From: Mycobacterium ahvazicum
GTDB lineage: Bacteria > Actinomycetota > Actinomycetes > Mycobacteriales > Mycobacteriaceae
NCBI RefSeq assembly: GCF_900176255.2
Contig: NZ_FXEG02000003.1
Span: forward strand, 1,054,001-1,118,000
Length of the DNA stretch: 64,000 nucleotides
Reading direction: 5' to 3'
Shown: in pieces, positions 16,208-25,629 of the stretch
Numbering within the stretch: the stretch's first letter is position 1
Layout: each line of letters begins with the position of its first letter
Program-made: the position numbers and the translations under genes
Notes under the pieces: generated by a model
Database searches by the model: none
What the model saw: only the letters and a program-made list of their open reading frames with translations
Told to the model about the DNA's origin: nothing

Positions 16208-17869
16208 TCACTTGCGCGTGCGCAACGCGACGTAGTACTCGTGTCGCCGGGTGTTGTCGACGGTGTAGCTGACCGCCCTCGTGACGCCGTCATGATCGAC
16301 ATCCACCCATCGCTCCGTGCGTTGGCGCTCAAATTCGCTCCAGGACGTCACGGTGAACCTCTCGAGGAACGAGTTGGGTTCCTCGACGCTGTGATAGAGC
16401 CGCCAACTGTGGCCGCCCGTCCGCAGCCGTGACTGCCTAACGTCCCGCATCGCTTCGATGAACTCATCGAGGTTCTCGGGCGGCACCTGGTAGCGGACGG
16501 CCACCAGCACCGGTCCATCTTGTGGGCACGGTTCGAACACCAGCGTCGGTGTCGGCCAGGCGCTGGAAACCTCGACACTCTCCGTCCCGGTGCACGGCCG
16601 CAGCGGCAGCACGGCAACGCTGAGGGCAGCAACGCCCAGCACTGCGGCCGACCACAGCATCGCGACGTCAAGTCCCCACCGGGTGGCAAGCAGGCCCCAG
16701 ATATAGGCACCGAGCGCCTGAGATCCGGTCGAGACCAACAGATACACCGACAGTCCGCGGGCCCGAACCCATCGGGGCAGCGACAGTTGCGCTGCGGCGT
16801 TCAACGTCGTCAAAGTGATCAGCCATGCCGTCCCCGACAGCACCAGAAACGGAATCGCGGCCCCGAATGGCAGCCAGACCACCGCTACCGGCGCGAGGCC
16901 GTACGCCGCGGCAGAGATCGCCAGCAGCCGGTTATCCGAAATTCGTGCATGCAACGGTTCGGCAGCGATCACGGCGAGTATGGCACCCAAACCGATGGCC
17001 CCCAGCGCCACACCGTAGCCACCGGCGCCGAGGTGCCACGTGTGCGCGGCGGCAACCGGCAAAAGTGCGAGTATGGCCGACGCGGGAAACAGGAAAAGGG
17101 CTGTGCGCAACAGGATCCTGCGAAAGATCGGACTGTTCTCGACATATTGCAGCCCGGTGATGATGGCCTGGCCGATGCGTTCTCGCTCGATCGGCACGAT
17201 TTGCTTCGGCCGATTCCACGCCCGCAAAGCGACGATGATCGCCGAGAACGACACCGCATTGATCGCGAAGACCGCCGCGGGGCCGAGCCAGGCCACGACG
17301 ATGCCGCCGATAGCCGGCCCAATAGCTCGGGTGGAGTTCGCGGAGACGCTGCCCAAAACCGAAACCGCCGGTATCTGCTCGCGCGGAACAACCTCGGGCT
17401 GAATCGCCTGCCAGGCCGGTCCGGTCAATGCGGAAGCGAACCCGATGGCCAAGGTAAACATCAAGAGTGCGGTCGGGGTGAGGCGGCCGAGGTTCGTCAG
17501 CAGGGCCAGCGCGAGTGCCACCAGTACGGCATACGTCTGCAGAAATATCAGGAGGCGACGCCGGTCGAACAGATCGGCGAGCACGCCGGCGAACAACCCC
17601 AGGAGCAGCGTCGGCCCAAGACTCGCCGTCTGCACCAGTGCCACGATGACGTCCGGACTGTGGTTCTCCACCAAGAACCATTGCGCCGCCACCGCCTGCA
17701 TCCACGTTCCGATATTGGAGACGAACTGGGCGATGAACAGGCCTCGGTACACGCGGTTGCGCAAGGGCGCCCACGTCGACGGTTTGCGCTCCTGGTCCTG
17801 AATCACCACACAGTCGATGGTCGACAGCCCCTCTGTTCGGCCAGTGCCAGCGACGAAGCTGACTGGCAC
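16208..17869 (-). CDS. MFS_3-family exporter with C-terminal cytosolic domain
   Basis: The gene encodes 553 residues from a GTG at 17869; internal GTGs about 20 codons later (VVIQDQERKPSTWAPLRN) may be the real start. The motif AQFVSNIGTWMQAVAAQWFLV and LFAGVLADLFDRRRLLIF (MFS A-like loop) place it in the MFS_3/EntS-like group, which exports siderophores or drugs. About 11-12 hydrophobic segments span residues 45 to 425. After that comes a soluble domain of about 120 residues (VLVAVRYQVPPENLDEFIEAMRDVR...WRLYHSVEEPNSFLERF) resembling an antibiotic-biosynthesis-monooxygenase-like ferredoxin fold, seen in many family members. It is a proton-driven inner-membrane exporter with unknown substrate. 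Confidence 0.87.
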   Translation of the reverse strand: MPVSFVAGTGRTEGLSTIDCVVIQDQERKPSTWAPLRNRVYRGLFIAQFVSNIGTWMQAVAAQWFLVENHSPDVIVALVQTASLGPTLLLGLFAGVLADLFDRRRLLIFLQTYAVLVALALALLTNLGRLTPTALLMFTLAIGFASALTGPAWQAIQPEVVPREQIPAVSVLGSVSANSTRAIGPAIGGIVVAWLGPAAVFAINAVSFSAIIVALRAWNRPKQIVPIERERIGQAIITGLQYVENSPIFRRILLRTALFLFPASAILALLPVAAAHTWHLGAGGYGVALGAIGLGAILAVIAAEPLHARISDNRLLAISAAAYGLAPVAVVWLPFGAAIPFLVLSGTAWLITLTTLNAAAQLSLPRWVRARGLSVYLLVSTGSQALGAYIWGLLATRWGLDVAMLWSAAVLGVAALSVAVLPLRPCTGTESVEVSSAWPTPTLVFEPCPQDGPVLVAVRYQVPPENLDEFIEAMRDVRQSRLRTGGHSWRLYHSVEEPNSFLERFTVTSWSEFERQRTERWVDVDHDGVTRAVSYTVDNTRRHEYYVALRTRK

Positions 17870-18107
17870 GTTCCATCAAGGATTAGAAGTTTAGGACACC
17901 TACACCTAACGCTCCCATCATGGATGCACCCGTAACACCATGCGCGGGCAAATGTCGGTCCGCCGGTAACCACCAACTCGACTTGCGCTGCACCGTATTC
18001 CCTGTGCGACAACGATTCTGGTCGTGGCCGCGCGGCCCGCACGCGCACCGAAGCGGTGCCTGGAAACCGAGCCGAGCGCGGGGGCATTTCGCCGATAGGG
18101 TGATTTC
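17870..18107 (+). other. Divergent intergenic region
   Basis: 238 bp between the divergently transcribed MFS exporter and the S51-like protein. It must hold both promoters. I see no gene, no convincing palindrome and no regulator gene nearby. Confidence 0.5.
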
Positions 18108-18809
18108 ATGTCCGAGGCCGATCGGAAACCGCGCCAACCGCTGTATCTGCTCGCGGACAGTCAGCTGCTGTTCTGGCGGCGACGTGGTCGCCCACTGCTC
18201 GAGGCGGCACTTCACGGGTTGGCTCGCGACACACGACTATGCGCGGCGTACATCGGGGCCTCCAACGGTGACCGTCCGGAGTTCTACGACATCTTCGAGG
18301 CGGGGATGGATGCGATTGGAATCACGGACCGCCGCATGGTCGATTCGTCGTTCGGACCAGACGACCGCACCTTCTTGGAAGGCGCGCAGCTGATCGTCCT
18401 CGCGGGCGGCGACGTGCCTCTCGGCTGGAGGACGTTCGAGGAAACCGGAATGAAAGATGTGCTGCTGGACCGCTATACCCGTGGTGCGATCCTGGTGGGC
18501 ATATCAGCCGGCGCGGTCCAGCTCGGACAGTACGCAATCGTCGAGACTCCGAGACCCGAATTGCTCGAGGTGTTCAACCTCGTCCCCGCGGTTATCGACA
18601 CCCACGACGAGCGGGAAGGCTGGGCGCGACTTTCCCGCGCGATTGCCTCGCTCGGCGGTGCGGCCACGGGGCTGGGAATCCCTGCCGGGGGCGGAGTCGT
18701 CGTGCACACCGACAACACCATCGAGCCGCTACGGCGTCCTGCGCACCAGTTCCGTTTCGAGGGCACACACGTCGCGCACTCACTGCTGCCTGCCGATGCG
18801 GCCGAGTGA
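18108..18809 (+). CDS. Peptidase S51 / cyanophycinase-like (type 1 glutamine amidotransferase-like) protein
   Basis: The gene encodes 233 residues. LIVLAGGDVPLGWRTF (about 95-110) and the nucleophile elbow GISAGAVQLG (131-140, Ser133) are the hallmarks of the S51 dipeptidase E/cyanophycinase family, which uses a Ser nucleophile in an alpha/beta class I glutaminase-like fold. The N-terminal YLLADSQLLFWRRRG and AAYIGASNGDRPEFY also fit. Members hydrolyse Asp-X dipeptides or cyanophycin; this sequence is too short and diverged for a true cyanophycinase, so the substrate is open. It is cytosolic with no signal peptide. Confidence 0.82.
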   Translation: MSEADRKPRQPLYLLADSQLLFWRRRGRPLLEAALHGLARDTRLCAAYIGASNGDRPEFYDIFEAGMDAIGITDRRMVDSSFGPDDRTFLEGAQLIVLAGGDVPLGWRTFEETGMKDVLLDRYTRGAILVGISAGAVQLGQYAIVETPRPELLEVFNLVPAVIDTHDEREGWARLSRAIASLGGAATGLGIPAGGGVVVHTDNTIEPLRRPAHQFRFEGTHVAHSLLPADAAE

Positions 18810-18860
18810 AGCCGCTTTTCCCCGGGCTCTACCGACTGAGCCGTTGCGAGGACTCGGTTC

Positions 18861-19187
18861 CTAACCGTCGTCGCCTGCTGGTGCGGCTTCCAGGGTCGCT
18901 ACCTTGTCCAGGCCGGTGATGGTAAGGACTCGAATCAGCAAGCGGTGGACGACGACATGCAGCCCGTCCACCTTGTCGGCATGGTCGAAAAGCGCGTTGA
19001 TTCCGGCGCTGTCGAGGTACTTGACGGTGCTGAGATCGATGGTGATCGGACTTCGGGACCCCGCGCTCGCGGTGTTGAGTGCCTCGACGAGCTGGGCGAC
19101 GTTGCTGAGATCAATCTCCCCCGTCGCGGTCACCCGGGGCGTCCCGTCGGGGCCGTGGTCGGTGTTCAGCGTGAGCTCTGCGGGCAT
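18861..19187 (-). CDS. STAS-domain anti-anti-sigma factor
   Basis: The gene encodes 108 residues and matches the RsbV/SpoIIAA fold: GEIDLSNVAQLVEAL, ITIDLSTVKYLDSAGINALFDHADKV. Ser60 in LDSAG is the expected phosphorylation site. Its ATG overlaps the TAA of the upstream 1378-residue kinase/phosphatase gene by one base (TAATG), so the two are translationally coupled. Known role of the family: the unphosphorylated form binds the RsbW-like anti-sigma factor and frees a sigma factor. The likely partners are the RsbW-like ATPase and PP2C domains encoded just upstream. Confidence 0.92.
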   Translation of the reverse strand: MPAELTLNTDHGPDGTPRVTATGEIDLSNVAQLVEALNTASAGSRSPITIDLSTVKYLDSAGINALFDHADKVDGLHVVVHRLLIRVLTITGLDKVATLEAAPAGDDG

Positions 19188-22100
19188 TAGGCGATCCTCG
19201 CGTACAAGTGAACTGTGGTGCCGGCCTCGGTGGAGCGAATCGTGATGTCCTCCACCAGACCTCGCATCAAGGCGATGCCGCGGCCCCGGTTGGCTCCAGG
19301 GATGGTGCGGGGTGTCTTCCAGGTGCCGCCGTCGGAGACGGTCACGTGCAGTGCGTCGACGACCGCGGTCGCGCGCAACGAGACGGTGCCCTCGCGTTGG
19401 TCGCGGTAGCCGTGTTCGATGGCGTTGGCGACGGCTTCCCCAACAGCGGTGAGCAGATAGGTGATTTGGTCGGGCTCGACACCTACCTGGGTCAGCCAGC
19501 CGCGCAACGCTTCACGGCTCGGCGCGAGGTGATCGACATCGGCGGCGAATTTCATCGACAAGGGCGCAGGCTGCCGATAGAGCAACATGGCCACGTCGTC
19601 CGAATAGCCGCCACCAGGTTCGAGCCCGACCATGAGATCGTCTGCCACCTCATCAAGCGACTGGGCCCGGCCGACCTGAATCAGATCCGTCGCACTGGCG
19701 ATGCCTTCGTCGATCGAATGGCCGCGGCGTTCGACCAGACCATCGGTGTAGAGCAATAACGTCGATCGCGGCGGCATCGTCACGCGAATTTCGGGCCGCG
19801 ACCACTCCGGACGCAGCCCCAGGGGAAGCCCATGTTCACCATCGAGCTGCTCGCTGGTTCCATTGGCGTGCACCATGATCGGCGGCGGGTGACCCGCGTT
19901 GGAGTACACCAACTCTCCGGTGTCGAGGGTGAGCACGGCGCAGAATGCGGTGGTGCAACGGGCACCGGGCAGACGCGCGGCGAAGCGGTCCAAACCGGCG
20001 AGGACCGCACTGGGACCGGGCCGGTCAAGCAGCAGCGCACGACACGCGCTGCGAAGCTGACCCATCACCGTCGCTGCGGCCAGCCCGTGGCCGACGCAGT
20101 CGCCGACGATCAACGCAACCCGCCCGTCGTCGAGATCGACCACGTCGTACCAGTCACCGCCAACCTGCAGCGGATGGCTGGCCGGGTGATACCGCACCGC
20201 AAAACCTCCCGGCAAATTCGTCGGACCGAGCATCGCGTGTTGCAGCGCCAGCGCGGTCTCGCGTTGCTCGTCCAACCGATAGACGCGGTGCAGACCTTGG
20301 CTGAGCCGCCCGCCCAAGACCTTCAGCAGGTTGTGATCCTCGGAGGTGAACGGGCGTTGCTCCGATAAGTCGATCCACACGACGAGCACTCCGCGGGGAT
20401 GCTGCAGCGAGATGCCCGCTGTGCCAGGCTCTTCGGCGACCGTGGTCAGCAGATCGGAATCGCGCAGCGACTCGATCAACAGCCGGTGACCCGGCGGCAG
20501 TTCGTCCCAGTTACACGGTTCACCGGCGCACACGAGCGCAGGCGTGTCGTCTTGGGGAGCGTCGCGAGCAAACGTCGCAGCCAGAACGCGGCGCGCATTC
20601 CAGGTCTGGCGTAGCTCTCCGACCGCGCCCTGCAGCGTGTCGTCGAGCGTATCCGCTTGTGCCAGTTGCTGGTTCAGCGCAGCCAGGGCGAGCTGACTCT
20701 GCACGATGTAGTGCTCGGTGGTGATGTCACGCAGGGTGCCCACCATGATTCGGCGGCCGGTGTCCGGGTCTTCGACGTGGTTGAAGTTCGCCGCCACCCA
20801 CAGCCGGTGCCCGTCCCGGTGGACCACCGGCGCGGTGAACGCGCCTTGGGTCTCGTTCAGTAGCTGTTGGAAGACCCCCGCAACTTGGCGGTGGGCTTCC
20901 GGGCTGGTCTCGGCGTCCGGCCACCACGGGTGGGGCGCGTCATAGGGCAGCTGTTCGGGGCCGTAACCCATGAGCTCGCTGAACGCGGCATTGATCTCGA
21001 TGACGGCACCCTGTTCGTCGCAGACGAAGAATCCCTCCTGCAGCGAATCCACCAGGGCGGTGCGCCACCGGTTGTGGTGGCTGCGCAACCGCGACAACTC
21101 GACGTTGGCGCGCACCCTGGCCAGCAGCTCGGCGGCGGCGAACGGCTTGACGAGATAGTCGTCGGCGCCGGCCAGCAAGCCTTCGATCGACGCTTCTTGT
21201 CCGGCGCGCGCCGATAGCAACAGCACCGGTAAAGCCGCGGTGCGGGGGTCACCGCGCAGCGCCGAGAGTAGTTGCAGACCATCCAGCCCGGGCATCATCA
21301 CATCGCTGATGACGAGGTCGGGAACCTGCGCTCGGATGGCGTCGAGCGCCTGCTGTCCATCGGTGACGGCGGTGACCTGGTAGCCGGACGTCTGCATCAG
21401 GCTGATCAGGTATTCACGCATATCGGCGTTGTCGTCGGCGATCAACACGTGTGTCCGTTCGCCGTCTTTCCCGGCGGGCGCGACCGCGGTCATCATCGCT
21501 GTGCTGCCGGCGTCGGACGCTGTGGCGCCGGTGTCGCGGGGCAGCCAGCGCAAGGCTTCCTGTACGAAGGGCTCCGCGATCACGCCGGATGTGGTGCGAG
21601 CTGCCGGTGGCGTCGAGACTTCGTCGCTCGGCAGATGGGCCGAGCCGAAGGCCAAGCGGATGGTGAAGGTGGTGCCGACGCCCTCCTGACTGTCGACCGA
21701 GATGCTGCCGCCGTGTAGCCCGACGAGTTCTTTGACCAAAGCCAGCCCGATTCCGCTGCCTTCGGTGGAGCGGGCGCGCGCGTTCTCGACGCGGTGGAAA
21801 CGCTCGAAGAGCCGGGGCATTTCGGCGGCGGGCACCCCGACCCCGGTGTCGGACACCGTGACGACGGCATCGGTGTCATCGCGGCTCACCGCGACCCTGA
21901 TGGTCCCCTCGAAGGTGAACTTCAACGCATTGGAGAGCAGGTTGAGGATCACCTTCTCCCACATCTCGTGATCCAGATAGACCGGTTCGTCGAGCGGCGG
22001 GCAGTCCACCGTGAACGCCACGCCGGCCCGGTCGATGGCCGAGCGGAACACGCTGGCCAAATCAGCTGTGACAGTTGACAAGTCGACGGGCTCGAATCGG

Positions 22101-23323
22101 GCGCGCATCCGCCCCGCCTCGATACGGGAGAAGTCCAGCAGCGTGTTGACGAGCTTGGCCAGCCGTAAACCGTTGCGGTGCACCAGTTCCAGCTCCTGGC
22201 GGGCCTGCTCGTCCAACCCGGCTGCCCGGCCGCGCAACTCGTCGACCGGTCCGAGGATCAACGCGAGCGGAGTGCGGAATTCGTGGCTGACGTTGGAGAA
22301 GAACGCCGTCTTCGCCCGGTCGAGTTCGGCCAGCTCCTCGGCCCGCTGTTGCTGAGCCCGATAGCTGCGCGCGCTGCCGATCCCTCCGGCGATGTAGCCG
22401 GCCACGAGCTCGACGAAGCCGCGGTAGCCGTCGTCGAACTGGCGGTACCGATTCAGCCCGGCCACGAGGAAGCCGACTGGATCCCCGCCCTGCTGTAGGA
22501 GCGGCACCACGAGCGCCTGTGCGGGTGGTTCCGTCCAGGCGCCGGTGGGCAGATCCTGTGCTTCGTTGTCGAGGTCGATCAGTTGGGTTGTGCCCTGCGC
22601 CAACATTTCCGTGGGCCAGTCGGAAAGGCCGCCGGCGGGAAGCACTTGCGGCGCCGCGGGATGCCCGGGCTCGATTCCGCTGACCCCGGCCAGCAGTGCC
22701 TCGCCGTGCTCACCGAACAGATAGGTCATCGTGAAGGGGAGGTCGTACGGGTTGTTCGCGAGTTGTCGGGCGGCGTGGTCCAGCATCTGACGTTCGGTCC
22801 GCACGACGCTCGGATCCGAGCCCAGGTCGCGCAGCGTCGCCATCCGACGCTGAGCGATCACCCGATCGGTGTCTTCCCGCACCACGCAGAGCATCCCGAC
22901 GATGCTGGCGTCCTCGTCGCGCAGCGCGCTGTAGGAGAACGTGTGATACGACTCCTCGGGGTATCCCGACCGCTCGATGATCAGTAGCAAACCCTCGTCC
23001 CAGGTGGGCTCGCCGGTCACCAACACGCTCGCGATCCGCGGACCGATGTCGTCCCAGATCTCGGCCCACACCTCGCTGGCGGGGCGGCCCAGCGCCCAGG
23101 GGTACTTGCGGCCCAGGGTGTCGCGGCGATAGGCGGCGTTGCAGAAGAAGGTCAACTCCGGGCCCCACGCCATCCACATCGAGAATCGGGATGACAGCAG
23201 GATGCTGACGGCCGTACGGAGGCTTTGCGGCCAATCTTCGACTGGCCCGAGCGGGGTGGCCGCCCAGTCGACGGCGGCCAGATCGAGGCCAATCTCCTGG
23301 TCTGCCCGGAAAACCACTGACAT
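19187..23323 (-). CDS. Hybrid sensor kinase - receiver - PP2C phosphatase - RsbW-like fusion
   Basis: The gene encodes 1378 residues. Order: PAS-like (20-150), GAF-like (170-320), HisKA with HEFRTP (His348), HATPase_c with NLLSNALKF (N-box about 461-469) and DTGVGVP (492-498), receiver (624-745: DD 630-631, phospho-Asp674 in ISDVMMPG, Lys726), PAS (750-870), GAF-like (880-1010), SpoIIE/PP2C (1030-1250: GGDWYD, GDCVGHG, YSDDVAML) and a C-terminal RsbW-like HATPase (1260-1378: GEAVANAIEHGY, SDGGTW). It joins a phosphorelay to the PP2C and anti-sigma kinase arms of partner switching and is coupled to the STAS gene. GGAAGGG abuts the ATG at 23321-23323 with no spacer, while GTG at codon 3 (23315-23317) has ideal spacing and may be the true start. 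Confidence 0.93.
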   Translation of the reverse strand: MSVVFRADQEIGLDLAAVDWAATPLGPVEDWPQSLRTAVSILLSSRFSMWMAWGPELTFFCNAAYRRDTLGRKYPWALGRPASEVWAEIWDDIGPRIASVLVTGEPTWDEGLLLIIERSGYPEESYHTFSYSALRDEDASIVGMLCVVREDTDRVIAQRRMATLRDLGSDPSVVRTERQMLDHAARQLANNPYDLPFTMTYLFGEHGEALLAGVSGIEPGHPAAPQVLPAGGLSDWPTEMLAQGTTQLIDLDNEAQDLPTGAWTEPPAQALVVPLLQQGGDPVGFLVAGLNRYRQFDDGYRGFVELVAGYIAGGIGSARSYRAQQQRAEELAELDRAKTAFFSNVSHEFRTPLALILGPVDELRGRAAGLDEQARQELELVHRNGLRLAKLVNTLLDFSRIEAGRMRARFEPVDLSTVTADLASVFRSAIDRAGVAFTVDCPPLDEPVYLDHEMWEKVILNLLSNALKFTFEGTIRVAVSRDDTDAVVTVSDTGVGVPAAEMPRLFERFHRVENARARSTEGSGIGLALVKELVGLHGGSISVDSQEGVGTTFTIRLAFGSAHLPSDEVSTPPAARTTSGVIAEPFVQEALRWLPRDTGATASDAGSTAMMTAVAPAGKDGERTHVLIADDNADMREYLISLMQTSGYQVTAVTDGQQALDAIRAQVPDLVISDVMMPGLDGLQLLSALRGDPRTAALPVLLLSARAGQEASIEGLLAGADDYLVKPFAAAELLARVRANVELSRLRSHHNRWRTALVDSLQEGFFVCDEQGAVIEINAAFSELMGYGPEQLPYDAPHPWWPDAETSPEAHRQVAGVFQQLLNETQGAFTAPVVHRDGHRLWVAANFNHVEDPDTGRRIMVGTLRDITTEHYIVQSQLALAALNQQLAQADTLDDTLQGAVGELRQTWNARRVLAATFARDAPQDDTPALVCAGEPCNWDELPPGHRLLIESLRDSDLLTTVAEEPGTAGISLQHPRGVLVVWIDLSEQRPFTSEDHNLLKVLGGRLSQGLHRVYRLDEQRETALALQHAMLGPTNLPGGFAVRYHPASHPLQVGGDWYDVVDLDDGRVALIVGDCVGHGLAAATVMGQLRSACRALLLDRPGPSAVLAGLDRFAARLPGARCTTAFCAVLTLDTGELVYSNAGHPPPIMVHANGTSEQLDGEHGLPLGLRPEWSRPEIRVTMPPRSTLLLYTDGLVERRGHSIDEGIASATDLIQVGRAQSLDEVADDLMVGLEPGGGYSDDVAMLLYRQPAPLSMKFAADVDHLAPSREALRGWLTQVGVEPDQITYLLTAVGEAVANAIEHGYRDQREGTVSLRATAVVDALHVTVSDGGTWKTPRTIPGANRGRGIALMRGLVEDITIRSTEAGTTVHLYARIA

Positions 23324-23434
23324 CCCTTCCGAATGTGCTCAGACCCAGAGACGGTCGCCTAACCGCTGCCCGTAGCGGCTCCCTCAAGACAACCATTCCC
23401 CGACGTCTCGTCGCCACTTTTTCGCTGGATAGTC

Positions 23435-23444
23435 CACAATTGTG
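23435..23444. promoter_or_regulatory. 10-bp palindrome upstream of the hybrid kinase
   Basis: CACAATTGTG lies 112 bp upstream of the kinase gene start, in the 179-bp gap after the transglycosylase stop. It could be a regulator half-site pair; it is short, so chance is not excluded. Confidence 0.25.
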
Positions 23445-23502
23445 ACGTTTGCCCGGGCGGGCGGGTTCGGTTAAGTCGACTATCCGGTTTGCACTCGCGC
23501 GG

Positions 23503-24399
23503 CTACTGCGCGTGGTCGGCCAGATAGTCCGCGACGCGGATCGGTGCCGACGCGGCGTAACCGACGGGCAGCAACACGTCGCCGGCGGTCGTGACGTAAT
23601 AGACGTCCCAGCGGTAGAAGGTGGCAAACGCCGCGGGATCGGCCCCGATCAACGCGGCGTAGTCGTCGACCGCCTGCACGTATCGGTGTGCGTGGTTGTA
23701 GCTGTAGACGGCGCGATCGCGGTCGTTGGCAAATCCGTTGGCGTTGAGCATCCGGGCTGCTGCCATGATGCTGTCGTGCGGCGAATTGACGTCACCGCCC
23801 TGGCCGTACGACGCGAACGTCGACGGCAAGAACTGCATGGGACCCTGGGCGCCGGCAGTGCTTACGCCGTTGATGCTGCCGAAACGCGTCTCGACCAGGT
23901 TGATCGCGGCCAGGTAGTTCCAGCCGACACCCGATTCCGCCTCTGCCGCGCGGTAGTAACCCATCAGCTCGTCGGGCGGAGCCGGCGGGTCGATCCGCCA
24001 AGCCGGCACCGTGTCCCGCACTTGCGCCATCGCCTGAAGCTGTCGACGGGCGTCGACGTTGCGGTCGTAGACATCGATCAACGACGCCGGGACTAGTGGC
24101 CGGACGGTCGCATCCCATTCCGGATGCCGTCCGATGGCCCGGTAGGCCGCCTGCTCGCGATGCGCCGCCGCGGCGAGCGCTGACTCCGGCGTCGCTTGGT
24201 CGCGCAGCGCGAGTTCGTCAGCGACGAGATCTTTGGCCAGCTGCGCTGGGTCGGATGCCAGCTGCGGCTGCACGCCGAGTGGCACACCCGGCGCCTCGGC
24301 GAACATCGCCGGTGCCGCCACCGCCCGCCCACCTGCGACGATTGCGACCACGATCACCGCCAGAGCCAGCGGCGCGGCGCACCCATGTCTGCGGTTCAT
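23503..24399 (-). CDS. Secreted lytic transglycosylase-like protein
   Basis: The gene encodes 298 residues from ATG 24397-24399 (MNRRHGCAAPLALAVIVVA) with GGTGGTGG upstream; the longer TTG start adds five residues. The signal peptide ends near AVAAPAMFAEA. The C-terminal SLT-like domain has GVGWNYLAAINLVETRFG (catalytic Glu in VETRFG), STAGAQGPMQFLPSTFASYG and YNHAHRYVQAVDDYAALI, the membrane-bound lytic transglycosylase pattern seen in mycobacteria. It cleaves the MurNAc-GlcNAc bond of peptidoglycan in the periplasm or cell wall. A helical Ala-rich region (50-120) precedes the catalytic domain. It is divergent from the LacI gene. Confidence 0.88.
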   Translation of the reverse strand: MNRRHGCAAPLALAVIVVAIVAGGRAVAAPAMFAEAPGVPLGVQPQLASDPAQLAKDLVADELALRDQATPESALAAAAHREQAAYRAIGRHPEWDATVRPLVPASLIDVYDRNVDARRQLQAMAQVRDTVPAWRIDPPAPPDELMGYYRAAEAESGVGWNYLAAINLVETRFGSINGVSTAGAQGPMQFLPSTFASYGQGGDVNSPHDSIMAAARMLNANGFANDRDRAVYSYNHAHRYVQAVDDYAALIGADPAAFATFYRWDVYYVTTAGDVLLPVGYAASAPIRVADYLADHAQ

Positions 24400-24586
24400 T
24401 GCGTCCACCACCAACGATTACGTGAAGCCCTGCGACTGGTTGGCCCGCACCGAGTCTTTCGCATAAGCCCGCATGACTTCAATGGGTGTCCGAACCCGCG
24501 GGCAGAGCGAATGCGCAGGAAGCGCGCCTCGGTCGACGTAATCTGAGTCGTCACACAAGACGGCTGGCTGGGAGGTCGATCTGAGC

Positions 24587-25552
24587 GTGAAGGGCAGACC
24601 CACCAAGGCCGACGTCGCGCGCATGGCGAACGTGTCGACCGCGACGGTCAGCTACGTACTGAATAACTCGGTCGGGCGGACCATCTCGGCGCAGACGCGC
24701 GCCGCGGTGCACAGTGCCGCAGCCGAACTGGGGTACCGGCCCAACCTTGCCGCCCGCAACCTGGCCCGCGGGAAAAGCGGGGTGATCTTGTACATCGTGC
24801 CGCAGCTCGCCGGCGGTGAGATGCCCATGCAGGTGGGCACGCACATGACCACCGAGTTGACCCGCCGCGGCATCATGCAGGTCCAGCTGTTCGAGACCGA
24901 ACACGACGACGCGGTCGCCGACGCCATCAATCATCTCCAACCGATCGCTGTGACGAGTCTTTTCCCCTTGGGCCGCAAGGCATCTGGCGCCGTGAAGGAT
25001 GCAGCCATCCCCCATATCTGCGTGCACACCCTGCCGGGGCTCGGCGACCCGCAGTATTCGGTCGGACAGCTGCGTGTCGACCATCTCGTCTCCCGGGGTC
25101 ATCGCAACCTCGGATTTGCCTACTCCGGCGATCGCCGATGGCGCGCTCTTGGCGACTACTGGATCGACGGCGTCCGGCGCGCGGCGCACCAGCACGGTCT
25201 GCCCGACGTCGTGGTGACCGCGTTGACGCCGGACGACAGCGCCGCACCGGTCCGCGACTTGCACGACGCGGGCGTCACCGCGGTCTGCGCACAGAGCGAC
25301 GAAGTGGCCTTCGTGGTGCTCGACGGCATTCGGCGCGCCGGACTGCGTTGCCCCGACGACCTCGCGGTCATCGGGGTCGACGCCACCGCCCTGTCGCCCT
25401 TCAGCGTCCCCGCTCTGACGACGGTCATGTTCGACCGCACGGCGATCGCCGAGGTGGCGCTGACAGCGGTGTTGACCGAGCTCGGCGTGCCCGACGAGCC
25501 CCGTCCAGCTGCCCGGAACATCGCAACGCTGGTCGTCCGCGAATCCGCCTGA
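24587..25552 (+). CDS. LacI-family transcriptional regulator
   Basis: The gene encodes 321 residues with a GTG start preceded by GGGAGGTC. The LacI helix-turn-helix is at about 5-26 (TKADVARMANVSTATVSYVLNN), with the hinge-helix region NLAARNLARGKSG and a periplasmic-binding-protein-like effector domain ending DDLAVIGVDATALSPFSVPALTTVMFD. LacI proteins bind palindromes with a central CG and release on binding a small sugar-like ligand. A 14-bp CG-centred perfect palindrome lies 20 bp downstream of this gene and upstream of the aldehyde dehydrogenase, making that gene the likely target. Effector unknown. Confidence 0.92.
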   Translation: MKGRPTKADVARMANVSTATVSYVLNNSVGRTISAQTRAAVHSAAAELGYRPNLAARNLARGKSGVILYIVPQLAGGEMPMQVGTHMTTELTRRGIMQVQLFETEHDDAVADAINHLQPIAVTSLFPLGRKASGAVKDAAIPHICVHTLPGLGDPQYSVGQLRVDHLVSRGHRNLGFAYSGDRRWRALGDYWIDGVRRAAHQHGLPDVVVTALTPDDSAAPVRDLHDAGVTAVCAQSDEVAFVVLDGIRRAGLRCPDDLAVIGVDATALSPFSVPALTTVMFDRTAIAEVALTAVLTELGVPDEPRPAARNIATLVVRESA

Positions 25553-25572
25553 GCCGTACTGGACACTGACTA

Positions 25573-25586
25573 GTTACGCGCGTAAC
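25573..25586. promoter_or_regulatory. Candidate LacI-type operator
   Basis: GTTACGCGCGTAAC is a perfect 14-bp palindrome with a central CG, the LacI-family operator format. It lies between the LacI gene stop and the aldehyde dehydrogenase start, 43 bp before that start. I infer control of the dehydrogenase by the adjacent regulator. Confidence 0.55.
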
Positions 25587-25629
25587 CTCTGTCGGGCAAC
25601 GACGCCACGCGAGCAAAGGGCCGGGAACA

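Noticed and set aside
16520..17935. Long plus-strand frame over the MFS gene
   Set aside because: It is rich in Q, R and G without hydrophobic or domain signals and is the antisense shadow of the exporter, which has clear membrane segments.
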